A stretch of 19,029 nucleotides of DNA, taken from an uncultured Planctomycetaceae bacterium (GTDB lineage: Bacteria; Planctomycetota; Planctomycetia; Pirellulales; Lacipirellulaceae). The translations under genes and the position numbers were made by a program. The notes under the pieces are model-generated. The model saw only the letters and a program-made list of their open reading frames with translations. It had not been told where the DNA came from and made no database searches. Location of the stretch: positions 1 through 19,029 of the forward strand of contig CALMBE010000812.1 in the NCBI GenBank assembly GCA_937860165.1, written 5' to 3'. The first letter of the stretch is position 1. The number at the start of each line of letters is the position of its first letter. Positions 1-8,086 of the stretch are shown in pieces.

Positions 1-263
1 ACGGTGTCGCGTTGAAGCTCAATCTGGGGACCGGCAATGGAGCCAGCGTACTCGAGGTAATTGAAGCGAGCCGCAAAGTTACGGGGCACTCCATTCCCGG
101 CGTGGTTGCCCCGCGCCGCGAGGGAGATCCTCCGGCCCTCGTGGCCGATGCCCGGGAAGCCAATCGCGTCCTCGGCTGGCAACCCGAGCACAAGAATATC
201 GAGTCAATCGTAAAAAGTGCCTGGAATTGGCACCAGGCGCATCCGAATGGCTACGGGGATTGA
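1..263 (+). CDS. galE: UDP-glucose 4-epimerase, C-terminal fragment
   Basis: Only the last 87 or so residues are present; the reading frame is open from base 3 and the 5' part lies outside the window. The fragment has the usual GalE ending: an NLGTGNG-like strand, the SVLEVIEA helix, an [14 protein letters not shown] segment, then LGWQP and a final [12 protein letters not shown]. GalE interconverts UDP-glucose and UDP-galactose with bound NAD in the cytoplasm (extended short-chain dehydrogenase family). The Rossmann and YxxxK parts are not visible. The TTG at position 12 is an internal leucine codon, not a start. The gene is followed by a convergent VapC gene only 15 bp away. The family call is firm; closely related NDP-sugar epimerases are the only realistic alternative. 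Confidence 0.9.
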   Translation, partial: GVALKLNLGTGNGASVLEVIEASRKVTGHSIPGVVAPRREGDPPALVADAREANRVLGWQPEHKNIESIVKSAWNWHQAHPNGYGD

Positions 264-278
264 CGAGTGCTAGGGCTA

Positions 279-713
279 TTATTCCTGCGTCGGTAGGTTG
301 AAGGGATTTAGTACTGTTACGCTGTCGTAGGTTGCACCGTTGGTAAAATCTTCGCTATAGAGCGTGCCAATTCCGGACTCGATGCACGCAGCCAAGAGCA
401 TGCTATCCCAATGGGACAGGCTGTATCGATCACCCAATTCAAGTGCGATTGGAAGTGATTTCACCGAAGGGTATACCACTGGTAGCGGAGTGATGAATTG
501 CTCGAGATAATCTTGCGTGTCCTGGCGAGAGATCCTCTTTGAGTCTTCCCATCTCCTCAGGCAAGTTAGAAACTCGGCGGCAACTTGCCAGGGTACGATA
601 AGGGGTTCGAGGGAAGTAGCAAGTCGATGTAACAAACCCAGGGCAATCGATGATTTATTGGGCTCCGACGAGTCAACCGCATAAACCAAGATATTCGTGT
701 CAATCGCGTTCAT
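279..713 (-). CDS. vapC: VapC-type PIN-domain ribonuclease toxin
   Basis: A 144-residue PIN-domain protein, the normal length for VapC. The acidic active-site residues are recognisable: Asp5 in the N-terminal DTN motif, Glu47 in a VAAEF helix, Asp103 in SHWDSMLLAAC, and Glu121/Asp122 in YSEDF. PIN domains are metal-dependent ribonucleases; VapC toxins cleave tRNA or rRNA unless held by the partner antitoxin. The start overlaps the end of the upstream antitoxin frame by 14 bp, so the two are probably translationally coupled. Base composition is more AT-rich than the following MATE gene, consistent with a mobile TA module. The actual RNA target cannot be read from the sequence. Confidence 0.88.
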   Translation of the reverse strand: MNAIDTNILVYAVDSSEPNKSSIALGLLHRLATSLEPLIVPWQVAAEFLTCLRRWEDSKRISRQDTQDYLEQFITPLPVVYPSVKSLPIALELGDRYSLSHWDSMLLAACIESGIGTLYSEDFTNGATYDSVTVLNPFNLPTQE

Positions 714-924
714 GCAATTGCTCGCGAGTGAACTTTAGGCCATTCAGTCGAATGGGGTGAGTTGCACGTAATTCATCGAGTGCAGCGAGCGGTTTCTGCC
801 AGTTACGGGAAATTTCTTCGATTGGAACGATGGTGACATGAACACGCGATTGATCTGCAAGGTCAACGATCTCGTCGAGTCGTACCGCTCCACTAAAAAT
901 GGTACCTGAATAAGAACTTTTCAT
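700..924 (-). CDS. Putative antitoxin of the VapC at 279-713
   Basis: A 74-residue protein directly upstream of, and overlapping, the VapC gene. It has a beta-rich N terminus (SGTIFSGAVRLDEIVDLADQ, like the short antitoxins that begin with a G-x-V-x-L strand pattern) and a charged C-terminal tail that would wrap the toxin. I place the start at 924 because an AGGAAGG ribosome-binding sequence lies about seven bases upstream. The frame can be extended to a TTG at 999, but that codon is inside the predicted -35 box. The role is inferred mainly from position, size and overlap; I do not recognise the exact antitoxin family. Confidence 0.75.
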   Translation of the reverse strand: MKSSYSGTIFSGAVRLDEIVDLADQSRVHVTIVPIEEISRNWQKPLAALDELRATHPIRLNGLKFTREQLHERD

Positions 925-969
925 AGAGTTTCCTTCCTGCATAGCCCAGAACGCACCATCACCACGTTC

Positions 970-999
970 ATTATAGCAAACTACGAGCGGGTGTGACAA
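970..999 (-). promoter_or_regulatory. Sigma70-type promoter of the vapBC-like operon
   Basis: On the minus strand, TTGTCA (999-994) is followed after 18 bp by a perfect TATAAT (975-970). Transcription would begin near 963, giving a leader of about 40 nt before the antitoxin ATG at 924 with its AGGAAGG site. This module therefore has a conventional leader, unlike three TA-like modules near the other end of the window. Confidence 0.6.
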
Positions 1000-1095
1000 A
1001 GGGATTTTTCGAGATACCCCGAATTGGTATGGGGATTGTGTAAACGCTACTCGAATCGTGAAATCCGGACTGCGTGGCCGTCCGATTTGTGCCGA

Positions 1096-2529
1096 TCAGT
1101 TCTCCGCAGGTTGCGGGTGGTGGACTTGTTCGATCACGCGCATGTTGCGCCATTTGCCACCGATGAACCGCGCGAGGTAGGTCACGGCCAACGCTATCAG
1201 CCAGAGCACGATCAGCACCCAACAGGCATAAACATCGGCGTGCAGGATTTCGACTGCCACGTAGGTAAGTACCGCTAGGGCGGTGGCCATCACGAGACTC
1301 ACCAGCATGATAAACCGACTGTCGCCGGCACCTTTCAGCGCCGAGACGAACAGAATCTGCGTACTATCGAAGGCGTTGTAGGCAGCCACGAAATACAGCA
1401 GAATCAACGCCATGTGCTGGAGTGCCTCCTTCTCCGCAGTGGGGAGGCTTTCGTTTCCCAAAAAGTTTGAGATAAACAGATTCGGCAGTGCCACGTAGAG
1501 CACTGTCAACAGCACCATGTAGGCCATGCCAATCTGGTAACAGGTCCACGTTGCTCGATTAGCCAAATCGTCGCGGTTTTCTCCGAGCCGCTGACCGACG
1601 AGAATCGAGGCGGCAACGCCCAAACCCCACGCGGGCATGAACGAAACCGTGTTGATGCTGAAAGCCATGGTCGAGGCTTGTGATTCCATCTCACCGAGGC
1701 GACCAATCAGCAGCACGAAGATTGCGAAGCCAGTCACGTCGAGCAGCATTTGCACCCCGCTGGGTCCCCCGAAATAGACCAGGCGTTTGAAGATTGCCCA
1801 CTCGAGTTTCCAATCGAAACTGCGAAAGCTCGTGCGATGTTGCGGGTGATTCAGCAAGACCAGGTAAATCACCGGTTTCAACCAACAGGCCAACACGGTC
1901 GCCCAAGCGGCTCCAGCGATGCCTGCGTCTGGAAAACCCCACTTGCCAAATATCCATAAGTAGTCGAGCCCCAAGTTAACAATCGTGGCAAACAAATCCA
2001 CGAGCATCACCACCCAGGTTATTCCTCGCCCGCTGTAGAAACTGGAAAAAGATTGACCCAGTACCAGACCGGGTCCTGCGTAGCACAGGATCTGGAAATA
2101 TTTGATTTCCATTTCGGTGACCACCTGACTGTGGTCCGCTAGCTCGAAGACCCACCGACACGCGGCATAGGCGGCGACAGCCAGGGGGATCGACCAGAGC
2201 GAAAGCCAGTTTCCTTGCCAGACCACGGGGCCAATTTTCTCGGGCTGTTCGTCGCCGTGGTATTGAGAAACGAAAGTCCCCACATAACTGGACGTGCCAA
2301 AGAAGAGACAAAACAGCGCGAACCAGACAATCCCCGCCGAGAAAGAGGCCGCCATTTCGTTGGGATCGTGATGGGCCAGCAACGCCCGATCCACATAGGT
2401 CATCAGCGTCCACGACATGGAAGACACAACCATGGGGAAGGCCACTTGCAGCACCTCTCGGCCTCCACAAGTGCGTCGCCACCAGGAGCTTTCGTCGTTC
2501 AATGCGTCCGCTGTCGTTGTGATTGCCAC
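1096..2529 (-). CDS. MATE-family multidrug/Na+ exporter
   Basis: A 477-residue membrane protein, close to the usual size of bacterial MATE (NorM/MdtK-like) exporters. It has twelve hydrophobic segments in two halves. The first half starts with VAFPMVVSSMSWTLMTYVDRALLAH, which matches the MATE first-helix pattern (pro-x-x-x-x-x-x, then D-R near the helix end). The second half repeats this with YFGGPSGVQMLLDVTGFAIFVL. A GLGVAASILVGQRLGE stretch is the typical MATE segment after helix 8. These proteins export cationic drugs or metabolites using Na+ or H+ gradients in the inner membrane. The start is a GTG at 2529 with only a weak AAGG upstream. It is divergent from the oxidoreductase at 2842. 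Substrate unknown. Confidence 0.9.
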   Translation of the reverse strand: MAITTTADALNDESSWWRRTCGGREVLQVAFPMVVSSMSWTLMTYVDRALLAHHDPNEMAASFSAGIVWFALFCLFFGTSSYVGTFVSQYHGDEQPEKIGPVVWQGNWLSLWSIPLAVAAYAACRWVFELADHSQVVTEMEIKYFQILCYAGPGLVLGQSFSSFYSGRGITWVVMLVDLFATIVNLGLDYLWIFGKWGFPDAGIAGAAWATVLACWLKPVIYLVLLNHPQHRTSFRSFDWKLEWAIFKRLVYFGGPSGVQMLLDVTGFAIFVLLIGRLGEMESQASTMAFSINTVSFMPAWGLGVAASILVGQRLGENRDDLANRATWTCYQIGMAYMVLLTVLYVALPNLFISNFLGNESLPTAEKEALQHMALILLYFVAAYNAFDSTQILFVSALKGAGDSRFIMLVSLVMATALAVLTYVAVEILHADVYACWVLIVLWLIALAVTYLARFIGGKWRNMRVIEQVHHPQPAEN

Positions 2530-2571
2530 GGGCGATGTGCCTTGTCTCGGTTCCAGCCGGGGAGGGACCCG

Positions 2572-2600
2572 ATTCTAGCCGAACTGGCAGGAGAGTTCGA
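2572..2600 (-). promoter_or_regulatory. Possible promoter of the MATE gene
   Basis: Minus strand TCGAAC (2600-2595), 17 bp spacer, TAGAAT (2577-2572). The -10 is good, the -35 poor (three of six). It would give a leader of about 35 nt to the GTG at 2529. Confidence 0.3.
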
Positions 2601-2713
2601 CCCGGTTCGACGTAGACCGCTCGATTGCGATCTGGGTTCGCGCACCAGCGCAGGGTTGGTTGAGGATTGCGCGGGCAAGGCCTATGATGAGGAACCGATA
2701 GTTATTTTCACTA

Positions 2714-2776
2714 CACCCCAGCCGGAGGGCCACGCCCTCCCGGATTCCCGGACCGCGTGGCGGTCCGGCTGGGGTG
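2714..2776. repeat. Nested palindromic element folding as a three-way junction
   Basis: An outer 13-bp perfect inverted repeat (2714-2726 with 2764-2776) encloses two perfect 7-bp hairpins. The first is GGAGGGC-CAC-GCCCTCC (2724-2740) and the second GGACCGC-GTG-GCGGTCC (2750-2766). The inner stems compete with the last three outer pairs, leaving a 10-bp closing stem. The two loops, CAC and GTG, are complementary. It lies in the 312-bp gap between the divergent MATE and oxidoreductase genes, in which I see no gene. It looks like a REP-like mobile palindrome. Confidence 0.75.
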
Positions 2777-2841
2777 GGAATAATCCGTTTACGTACTGCG
2801 CGGATCGAACGTGCGACTTTGTAGACAATCTGGGCCAAGTG

Positions 2842-5799
2842 ATGAAACCTAATGAAAAACCGCTGAAGGTTGCCCCCTTACCCGAGCGTGTGCAGGAGTA
2901 TCTTGCCGAGTTGCGGCGGCAAACGGGGGGAGATATTCGCTCGGACGACTTCAATCGTGTGCTCTACAGCACCGATGCCAGCATCTACCAAGTGGTCCCC
3001 TATGCGGTCGTGCTTCCCAAGACGGTCGATGAGTTGCAGGCGGGGGTCACCTTGGCTGCCAAGTTCGGTGTACCGATCCTGCCCCGCGCTGGGGGGAGCA
3101 GTCTCGCGGGGCAGGCGGTCAACGAGGCAGTCGTGTTCGATGTGGCACGGCACCTGAACAAGTTGCTCGAAGTGAATCCCGAGGAGCAGTGGGTGCGTGG
3201 CCAGCCGGGCTTGGTTCTCGATCCGCTCAATGCCCACCTGAAACCCTTGGGGTTGCAGTACGGCCCCGACCCGGCCAGCAGCAATCGAGCTGCGCTGGGG
3301 GGGATTGTGGCCAACAATTGCTCGGGGAGTCATTCGATCGTCTACGGCATGACTGCTGACCATGTGTTGGAAACGAGCGTGTTCTTGAGCGACGGAAGCC
3401 GAGCCCATTTTGCCCCCTTGGAGAATGGTTCGCTCACGGCGAAGACGCAGCTCGCGGGGTTGGAAGGTTCCATTTACCGCGAGATTGCCGCGCTGGTCGA
3501 GTCGCCAGCCAATCGTGAGATCATCCGCGCGAATACCCCCAAACATTGGCGACGGTGTGGCGGCTACAATCTCGACCGCCTCGTGCCGGGAATGGACACA
3601 TTTTTATTGCCTCAGGACCCCCGCTTCAACCTGGCCAAGCTCATTTGTGGCAGCGAGGGGACCCTGGGAGTGATTCACGAGGTCAAGTTGAAGTTGGTTC
3701 CGATCCCCAAGCACACGACGATTGCCGTGCTGCACTTCGACAAACTGTACACGGCCCTCTCGTCGGTGCCGACGATTTTGGATACCTGTCCGACGGCGAT
3801 TGAACTCTTGGACAACATGGCGATCAATCTTTGCCGGGCTTCGCACGAGTATTCAAAACCCTTGAATAACTTCGTGGAAGGCGAACCCAATTGCGTGCTG
3901 ATGACGGAATTCGTCGGCGAGAGCGAAGTGGAACTCGACGCCAAAATCGCCCACCTGAAACAACACTTGAAATCGCAAGGGGTGCCACTGGCGGCAATCA
4001 CCGAATCCCGCACCGCGGCGCGGCAGGCCGATATTTGGCTGGTTCGCAAGGTGAGCTTGGGGCTGCTGATGAGCATGAAGGGGGATTTCAAGCCGCTGCC
4101 GTTTATTGAAGACGCCGCCGTGCCGGTCGAACACCTGGCGGATTATGTCACTCAGATCGAAGATTTCTGTCAAGGGCTCGGGAGCCAAGTGGCGTATTAT
4201 GCCCACGCCAGCGCGGGTTGTTTGCATATCCGACCGCTTTTGAACGTAAAACTCGCCGCCGAGGTGGCCAAGTTGCCCCAGATCAGCGACTTCTCGGTCA
4301 AGCTGGTCCGCGACTACGGGGGGGCCATGTCCAGCGAGCACGGCGACGGTCATTCGCGGAGTTGGCAGGGTCAGCAGTTTTATGGGCCCGAACTGTATGA
4401 GCTTTATCGGCGGGTGAAGAAGATTTTCGATCCGCAAAATCTCCTCAACCCCGGGGACATTGTTGACGCCCCGCCGATGACCGAGCACCTGCGATACGGT
4501 GAGAAGTATCGTGTGGCAGCGGTCGCCGACCACCTGGATTTTTCAGCCGACCAGGGATTTGCCGGGGCTATCGAAATGTGCAACGGTGCCGGGATTTGCC
4601 GCAAGGGAAGTGGCGGCACGATGTGCCCCAGCTTCATGGTCACCCAGGAAGAAGAACACAGCACCCGCGGGCGAGCCAATCTCTTACGGGCCGGGCTGTC
4701 GGGGCTGTTGCCCGCCGAGTCGCTCTTGAGCGAACGGATGTACGATGCGCTGGACCTGTGCATCGAGTGCAAGGCGTGCAAGAGCGAATGCCCCTCGTCG
4801 GTCGACATGGCCAAGATCAAGTTCGAGTTTCTTGCCCGCTACTACCAGCAACATGGCGTGCCGCTCCGGGCCCGGGCGATGGCGGGGATCGCGCGGGCGA
4901 GTCGAATTTGTGCGGGACCGCTGGCCCCGGTCGTTAATGCGTTGTTGGCGAATGGGTTGGTCCGGAAGCTGCTCGACAAAATGCTGGGAATCAGCAGCCA
5001 GCGACAATTGCCCCGCTTTGCCCGAGTTCCTTTTACGACTTGGTTTAAGCAACGGGGGCAGCGCCCGAAACTGGCAAAACAAGTGGTGCTGTTTAACGAC
5101 ACCTTCAACACCTACAACCATCCCGAGGTGAGCATCGCCGCGACCGAGGTGCTCGAGGCCGCGGGATACGAAGTGCTGCTGCCGGGGCATTTCTGTTGTG
5201 GCCGACCGATGATTTCCCAGGGACTGGTGAACCAAGCGCGGGCTGCGGCCCGGGATTGCGTCGAGAAACTCGCGCCGTTTGCCGAGCGGGGGATTCCGAT
5301 CGTGGGTCTCGAACCGAGTTGCTTGCTCACGCTCCGCGATGAATTGGGGATGTTGCTGCCCCAAGAATCGCGGGTGGCTAAGATTGCCGAGCAGTCGTTC
5401 CTATTCGAGGAATTCATCGCTAAACTGGCCGACGACAAATCGCTGAATCTCAAGTTTCAATCGGCCCTCGGCAAAGTGCTCCTGCATGGGCATTGCCATC
5501 AGAAGTCGCTCGTCGGTACCGGGCCTTCGCACAAAACGCTTACGCTTGCTGGTGCGGAAGTTCAGGAAGTCGATTCCGGTTGCTGCGGCATGGCGGGGTC
5601 ATTCGGCTACGAGGCCGAGCACTTCGAGATGTCGCTAGCGATGGGGGAACGGAGTCTGTTGCCAGCGGTGCGCAGCGCGGACGATGCCACCACCATCGTC
5701 GCCGCGGGGGTGAGTTGCCGACAGCAAATCAAACACGGCACGGGATGTCGGGCCCTGCACCCCGCCGAGGCGTTGCAGCGGGTGCTGTTTCCTGGGTAA
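2842..5799 (+). CDS. FAD-linked and 4Fe-4S oxidoreductase, YdiJ-like D-2-hydroxyacid dehydrogenase
   Basis: A 985-residue single-chain enzyme with the YdiJ / GlcD-GlcF-like architecture. The N-terminal third is a PCMH/VAO FAD-binding domain (PRAGGSSLAGQAV near residues 80-95; DPASSNRAALGG and NNCSGSHS near 150-165), then an FAD-oxidase C domain ending in SSEHGDGHSR and FDPQNLLNPG. Next come ferredoxin cysteines: Cys580, Cys586 and Cys595, then C-x2-C-x2-C-x3-CP at 640-650. The C-terminal third has two CCG cysteine motifs (785-786 and 914-915). The family oxidises D-2-hydroxyacids (D-lactate, D-2-hydroxyglutarate, glycolate) and passes electrons to the membrane chain. I chose the ATG at 2842 because the open frame further upstream is antisense to the MATE gene; no strong ribosome site is visible. 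The substrate is not fixed by the sequence. Confidence 0.9.
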   Translation: MKPNEKPLKVAPLPERVQEYLAELRRQTGGDIRSDDFNRVLYSTDASIYQVVPYAVVLPKTVDELQAGVTLAAKFGVPILPRAGGSSLAGQAVNEAVVFDVARHLNKLLEVNPEEQWVRGQPGLVLDPLNAHLKPLGLQYGPDPASSNRAALGGIVANNCSGSHSIVYGMTADHVLETSVFLSDGSRAHFAPLENGSLTAKTQLAGLEGSIYREIAALVESPANREIIRANTPKHWRRCGGYNLDRLVPGMDTFLLPQDPRFNLAKLICGSEGTLGVIHEVKLKLVPIPKHTTIAVLHFDKLYTALSSVPTILDTCPTAIELLDNMAINLCRASHEYSKPLNNFVEGEPNCVLMTEFVGESEVELDAKIAHLKQHLKSQGVPLAAITESRTAARQADIWLVRKVSLGLLMSMKGDFKPLPFIEDAAVPVEHLADYVTQIEDFCQGLGSQVAYYAHASAGCLHIRPLLNVKLAAEVAKLPQISDFSVKLVRDYGGAMSSEHGDGHSRSWQGQQFYGPELYELYRRVKKIFDPQNLLNPGDIVDAPPMTEHLRYGEKYRVAAVADHLDFSADQGFAGAIEMCNGAGICRKGSGGTMCPSFMVTQEEEHSTRGRANLLRAGLSGLLPAESLLSERMYDALDLCIECKACKSECPSSVDMAKIKFEFLARYYQQHGVPLRARAMAGIARASRICAGPLAPVVNALLANGLVRKLLDKMLGISSQRQLPRFARVPFTTWFKQRGQRPKLAKQVVLFNDTFNTYNHPEVSIAATEVLEAAGYEVLLPGHFCCGRPMISQGLVNQARAAARDCVEKLAPFAERGIPIVGLEPSCLLTLRDELGMLLPQESRVAKIAEQSFLFEEFIAKLADDKSLNLKFQSALGKVLLHGHCHQKSLVGTGPSHKTLTLAGAEVQEVDSGCCGMAGSFGYEAEHFEMSLAMGERSLLPAVRSADDATTIVAAGVSCRQQIKHGTGCRALHPAEALQRVLFPG

Positions 5800-5807
5800 G
5801 CGCGAAA

Positions 5808-5869
5808 CCGCAAGCGGCATCGATTGAGTGAGGCTCCAAGTCCGAGGCCCAGCTATGTGCCGCTTGCGG
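5808..5869. terminator. Inverted repeat between convergent genes, possible terminator
   Basis: CCGCAAGCGGCA (5808-5819) pairs perfectly with TGCCGCTTGCGG (5858-5869). Each arm is itself a small palindrome (CCGC-AA-GCGG). It fills the gap between the convergent oxidoreductase and OPT genes and could stop transcription in both directions, but there is no clear T-run, so it may simply be a copy of the repeat also seen at 7653 and in trpB. Confidence 0.5.
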
Positions 5870-5870
5870 C

Positions 5871-7628
5871 TTAGCCTGTTAATGTCGGGACCTTAAAGAT
5901 CGTGAGCACGGCGTTGACGATTCCCAGGAGTCCCTCGCCGGCGATGAAGCCCGCTGCCACGGCGAAGTTGAGTTTTTCCATGGCGGTGGGATTGATGCTC
6001 CGCCAGATGTACCAAATCAAGAGCCCGAAAAACATCACGAGCGAATTGAAAGCGGGGACGATAAACGCGATCCCCATGGCCAACCCGCTGGGCACGTAGG
6101 GTTTGAGTGCCGGATTGCGTCGCAGGATGGCGAACATTCCTCCGATCATGGCACCAATGGCAAGTGCCGGGAGGGCTTTGGGGGGCAGATTCTCGAATCC
6201 CCCCGCCAAGAGCTCCGCCATCGCTTTCCAGGCGAATGCCGACGGGGCTGGAAGATCCTTGCCGCCGATTTCCCAGGCGGTGGTGAAAATGTAATAAACA
6301 GGGACCACGAACACGACCCCCGCGCAGATCCCCACGAGTTGAGCAACGAATTGCTTACGGGGCGAGGCCCCCAGCAGATAACCCGTCTTCAGTTCCTGCA
6401 TCATGTCCGAGGCCTGGCTGGCACCTCCTGCCGTAATCGCGGCAGCCATGAGATTGGTAGTCATCTGACCCGGGGCTAACCCCCCAAACACCAATTGTGT
6501 CACCTTGCCGACGCCCCCCGCGGGGTTGATATCAGTTTCTCCGGTCGACCGCGTGGCCACAGCTGCCAGGATTGCCGAGAGGGGGATGGCGACCAGGGTG
6601 AGATACCAGGGAATCGCAAACACGTATTGAGCAAGTGCGATGGTGACGAGCGAACCGGCCACCAATCCCCCCATCCACCAACTATTAGGGATTGCCTGGG
6701 GATTCGCCGCACGCGAATCGCCCAAGGCGGCAGGAGACACAAACACCCGCAAGAGTGTCCGCCAAGAAAGTGCCAGGGACATCAGCGATTCGCTGACCAT
6801 CAACGCCACTCCTGGCCACAGGAGCCAGCCCCGCGCCCCGTTGCCGTAAGTCATCGGGTCCCCGGGGGCCCAGCCTTGTTGTTGGGCAATTGGCCCCAGG
6901 ATAGCCCAAGAGATTACCATCCCGGCAAAGAGCGACCACACCACGCGCGGGCCAATCAACAGTCCAGCCCCCATGAGCGACGGACTGATCGAGAGTCGAA
7001 AACCCCAAGACGCAGCCGTTGCCAAGGCCCCGATTCCGAGCCACTCTTCGAGTGGTGGGTCTTCCAGTTGGGGTACGAAGTAATAGGCCAAAGTAAACAG
7101 CCCCGCCCCCAAGCCCGACCACAACAACACGCGGGCCTTGAGCACGGCATCGCCCGCCTCGCTGACCATGGCGAGAATTGTTTCCGCTGTAGCGGTCCCG
7201 GTAGGGAAACGAAGTTTGTCCACTTCGATATATTGATGTCGCAATGGCACGGCAAAGAACACACCTAGAAAGGCCACCGCCACCGCCCACAGGATGAGCG
7301 ACGAAGTTGGCACTTCGTGCCCCAGCAGCATCATCGCCGGGATCGCGTGGACAAGTCCGGCGGCACCAGCCATGTAACCGGCGGCGGCACCGGCAGTCTG
7401 GGCGATGTTGGTTTCCAAGACGGACAGCTTGCGATTCACGAGTGCGAAGGCAGAAAAACTCAACACTGCCGTGATGATCGACGCCCCAAAGGTCCAGCCG
7501 ATTTTGAGACCGACATAGACATTCGTGCAAGCCACGATCCCCCCCACCAAGCAACCGGCGATGAGCGCCCGGGCCGTCAATTGAGGCTCCCCTGGAAGGG
7601 GAGTGTAGAGAACCTTTTGTTCTTCCAT
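5871..7628 (-). CDS. OPT-family oligopeptide transporter
   Basis: A 585-residue polytopic inner-membrane protein with well over ten hydrophobic segments. It matches bacterial OPT transporters: TARALIAGCLVGGIVACTNVYVGLKIGW at the N terminus, the FPTGTATAET segment, then NPAGGVGKVTQLVFGG with GGASQASDMMQELKTGYLLGASPRKQF in the middle, and INPTAMEKLNFAVAAGFIAGEG at the end. OPT proteins import small peptides or metal chelates with protons. I chose the ATG at 7628 (MEEQKVLYTPLPGE). An in-frame TTG at 7664 would start the protein inside a palindromic repeat and is unlikely. The upstream sequence has only a weak AGAG ribosome site. The gene is single, convergent with the oxidoreductase. Substrate unknown. 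Confidence 0.9.
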   Translation of the reverse strand: MEEQKVLYTPLPGEPQLTARALIAGCLVGGIVACTNVYVGLKIGWTFGASIITAVLSFSAFALVNRKLSVLETNIAQTAGAAAGYMAGAAGLVHAIPAMMLLGHEVPTSSLILWAVAVAFLGVFFAVPLRHQYIEVDKLRFPTGTATAETILAMVSEAGDAVLKARVLLWSGLGAGLFTLAYYFVPQLEDPPLEEWLGIGALATAASWGFRLSISPSLMGAGLLIGPRVVWSLFAGMVISWAILGPIAQQQGWAPGDPMTYGNGARGWLLWPGVALMVSESLMSLALSWRTLLRVFVSPAALGDSRAANPQAIPNSWWMGGLVAGSLVTIALAQYVFAIPWYLTLVAIPLSAILAAVATRSTGETDINPAGGVGKVTQLVFGGLAPGQMTTNLMAAAITAGGASQASDMMQELKTGYLLGASPRKQFVAQLVGICAGVVFVVPVYYIFTTAWEIGGKDLPAPSAFAWKAMAELLAGGFENLPPKALPALAIGAMIGGMFAILRRNPALKPYVPSGLAMGIAFIVPAFNSLVMFFGLLIWYIWRSINPTAMEKLNFAVAAGFIAGEGLLGIVNAVLTIFKVPTLTG

Positions 7629-7652
7629 GAATGTCTCTGCTAGCTGGGGGAC

Positions 7653-7668
7653 GCTAAACCGCAAGCGG
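7653..7668 (-). repeat. Copy of the CCGCTTGCGGTTTAGC palindromic repeat
   Basis: Read on the minus strand this is CCGCTTGCGGTTTAGC, identical over 16 bases to 12395-12410 inside trpB. Part of it also occurs at 5805-5820. Confidence 0.65.
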
Positions 7669-7698
7669 GCGGGAATCTAGATTGTGCAGATTACTGGG

Positions 7699-7716
7699 TT
7701 CCCGCCTGCGCGGGAA
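7699..7716. repeat. TTCCCGC/GCGGGAA hairpin repeat
   Basis: A perfect 7-bp stem with a four-base CTGC loop, followed by ATGAC. This resembles the short extragenic palindromes with a GTCATTCCCGC-type core that are widespread in many bacterial genomes. Reverse reading gives the well-known spurious peptide FPRRREP. Confidence 0.7.
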
Positions 7717-7771
7717 TGACGAAATGAAGGGCGAAGCCTGAGAAGAAAAAGCGAAAGGACAGAAAATAGCC

Positions 7772-7788
7772 GCGATGCAACGCATCGC
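7772..7788. repeat. Short perfect hairpin
   Basis: GCGATGC and GCATCGC form a perfect 7-bp stem around an AAC loop. No T-run follows. Function unknown. Confidence 0.45.
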
Positions 7789-7938
7789 AGGAAAAAGGGT
7801 TTCCATACGACCGACCCTTGCAGTCGATGGCGTTAAACACTCTGAGACTCCACTGGTAACTTCCACACTTGGGCGTGCGATATTGTCCCTAAGTTATTGA
7901 GACAGAGTATCTTGCGACGATTTTTTCACTGGCTGAGG

Positions 7939-7967
7939 TTGACCTTTTTTCCCCGCCCGGATATCAC
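7939..7967 (+). promoter_or_regulatory. Possible promoter of the glycosyltransferase fusion gene
   Basis: TTGACC (7939-7944), 17 bp spacer, TATCAC (7962-7967). It would leave a leader of about 110 nt before the ATG at 8087. Good -35, mediocre -10. Confidence 0.35.
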
Positions 7968-8086
7968 CCGGCAATCCTCAATGGAGAGCAGCAACGCTTT
8001 CAGATTCGCAACCGACACACGGCATAGTGTCGCCTGGAGGACCGCCCTGCATCTCCCCCTCATCCCGTAAGAGAGCGACTTCAGGC

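Larger units (their letters stand above)
7629..8086. other. Gene-free intergenic region rich in short palindromes
   Basis: This 458-bp gap lies between the divergent OPT and glycosyltransferase genes and holds no convincing gene. It contains a copy of the CCGCTTGCGGTTTAGC repeat (7653-7668, reverse orientation), a TTCCCGC-loop-GCGGGAA hairpin (7699-7716), a GCGATGC-AAC-GCATCGC hairpin (7772-7788) and a possible promoter for the downstream gene. Confidence 0.7.

Noticed and set aside
925..999. A 25-codon extension of the antitoxin to a TTG at 999
   Set aside because: That TTG is part of the -35 box and a perfect TATAAT lies within the extension. The ATG at 924 has a strong ribosome site.
2215..2841. 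A 209-codon N-terminal extension of the FAD/Fe-S oxidoreductase frame
   Set aside because: It is antisense to the start of the MATE gene and passes through the palindrome at 2714-2776. Its translation is rich in Arg, His and Pro and unlike the family; the family N terminus starts near 2842.
7629..7664. Start of the OPT transporter at a TTG at 7664
   Set aside because: The added 12 codons are read from a palindromic repeat copy (7653-7668), so this is not a plausible native N terminus.
7654..7866. A 70-codon minus-strand frame with an SFPRRREPSN-like stretch
   Set aside because: That peptide is the well-known false translation of the TTCCCGC/GCGGGAA repeat. No ribosome site or family resemblance is seen.
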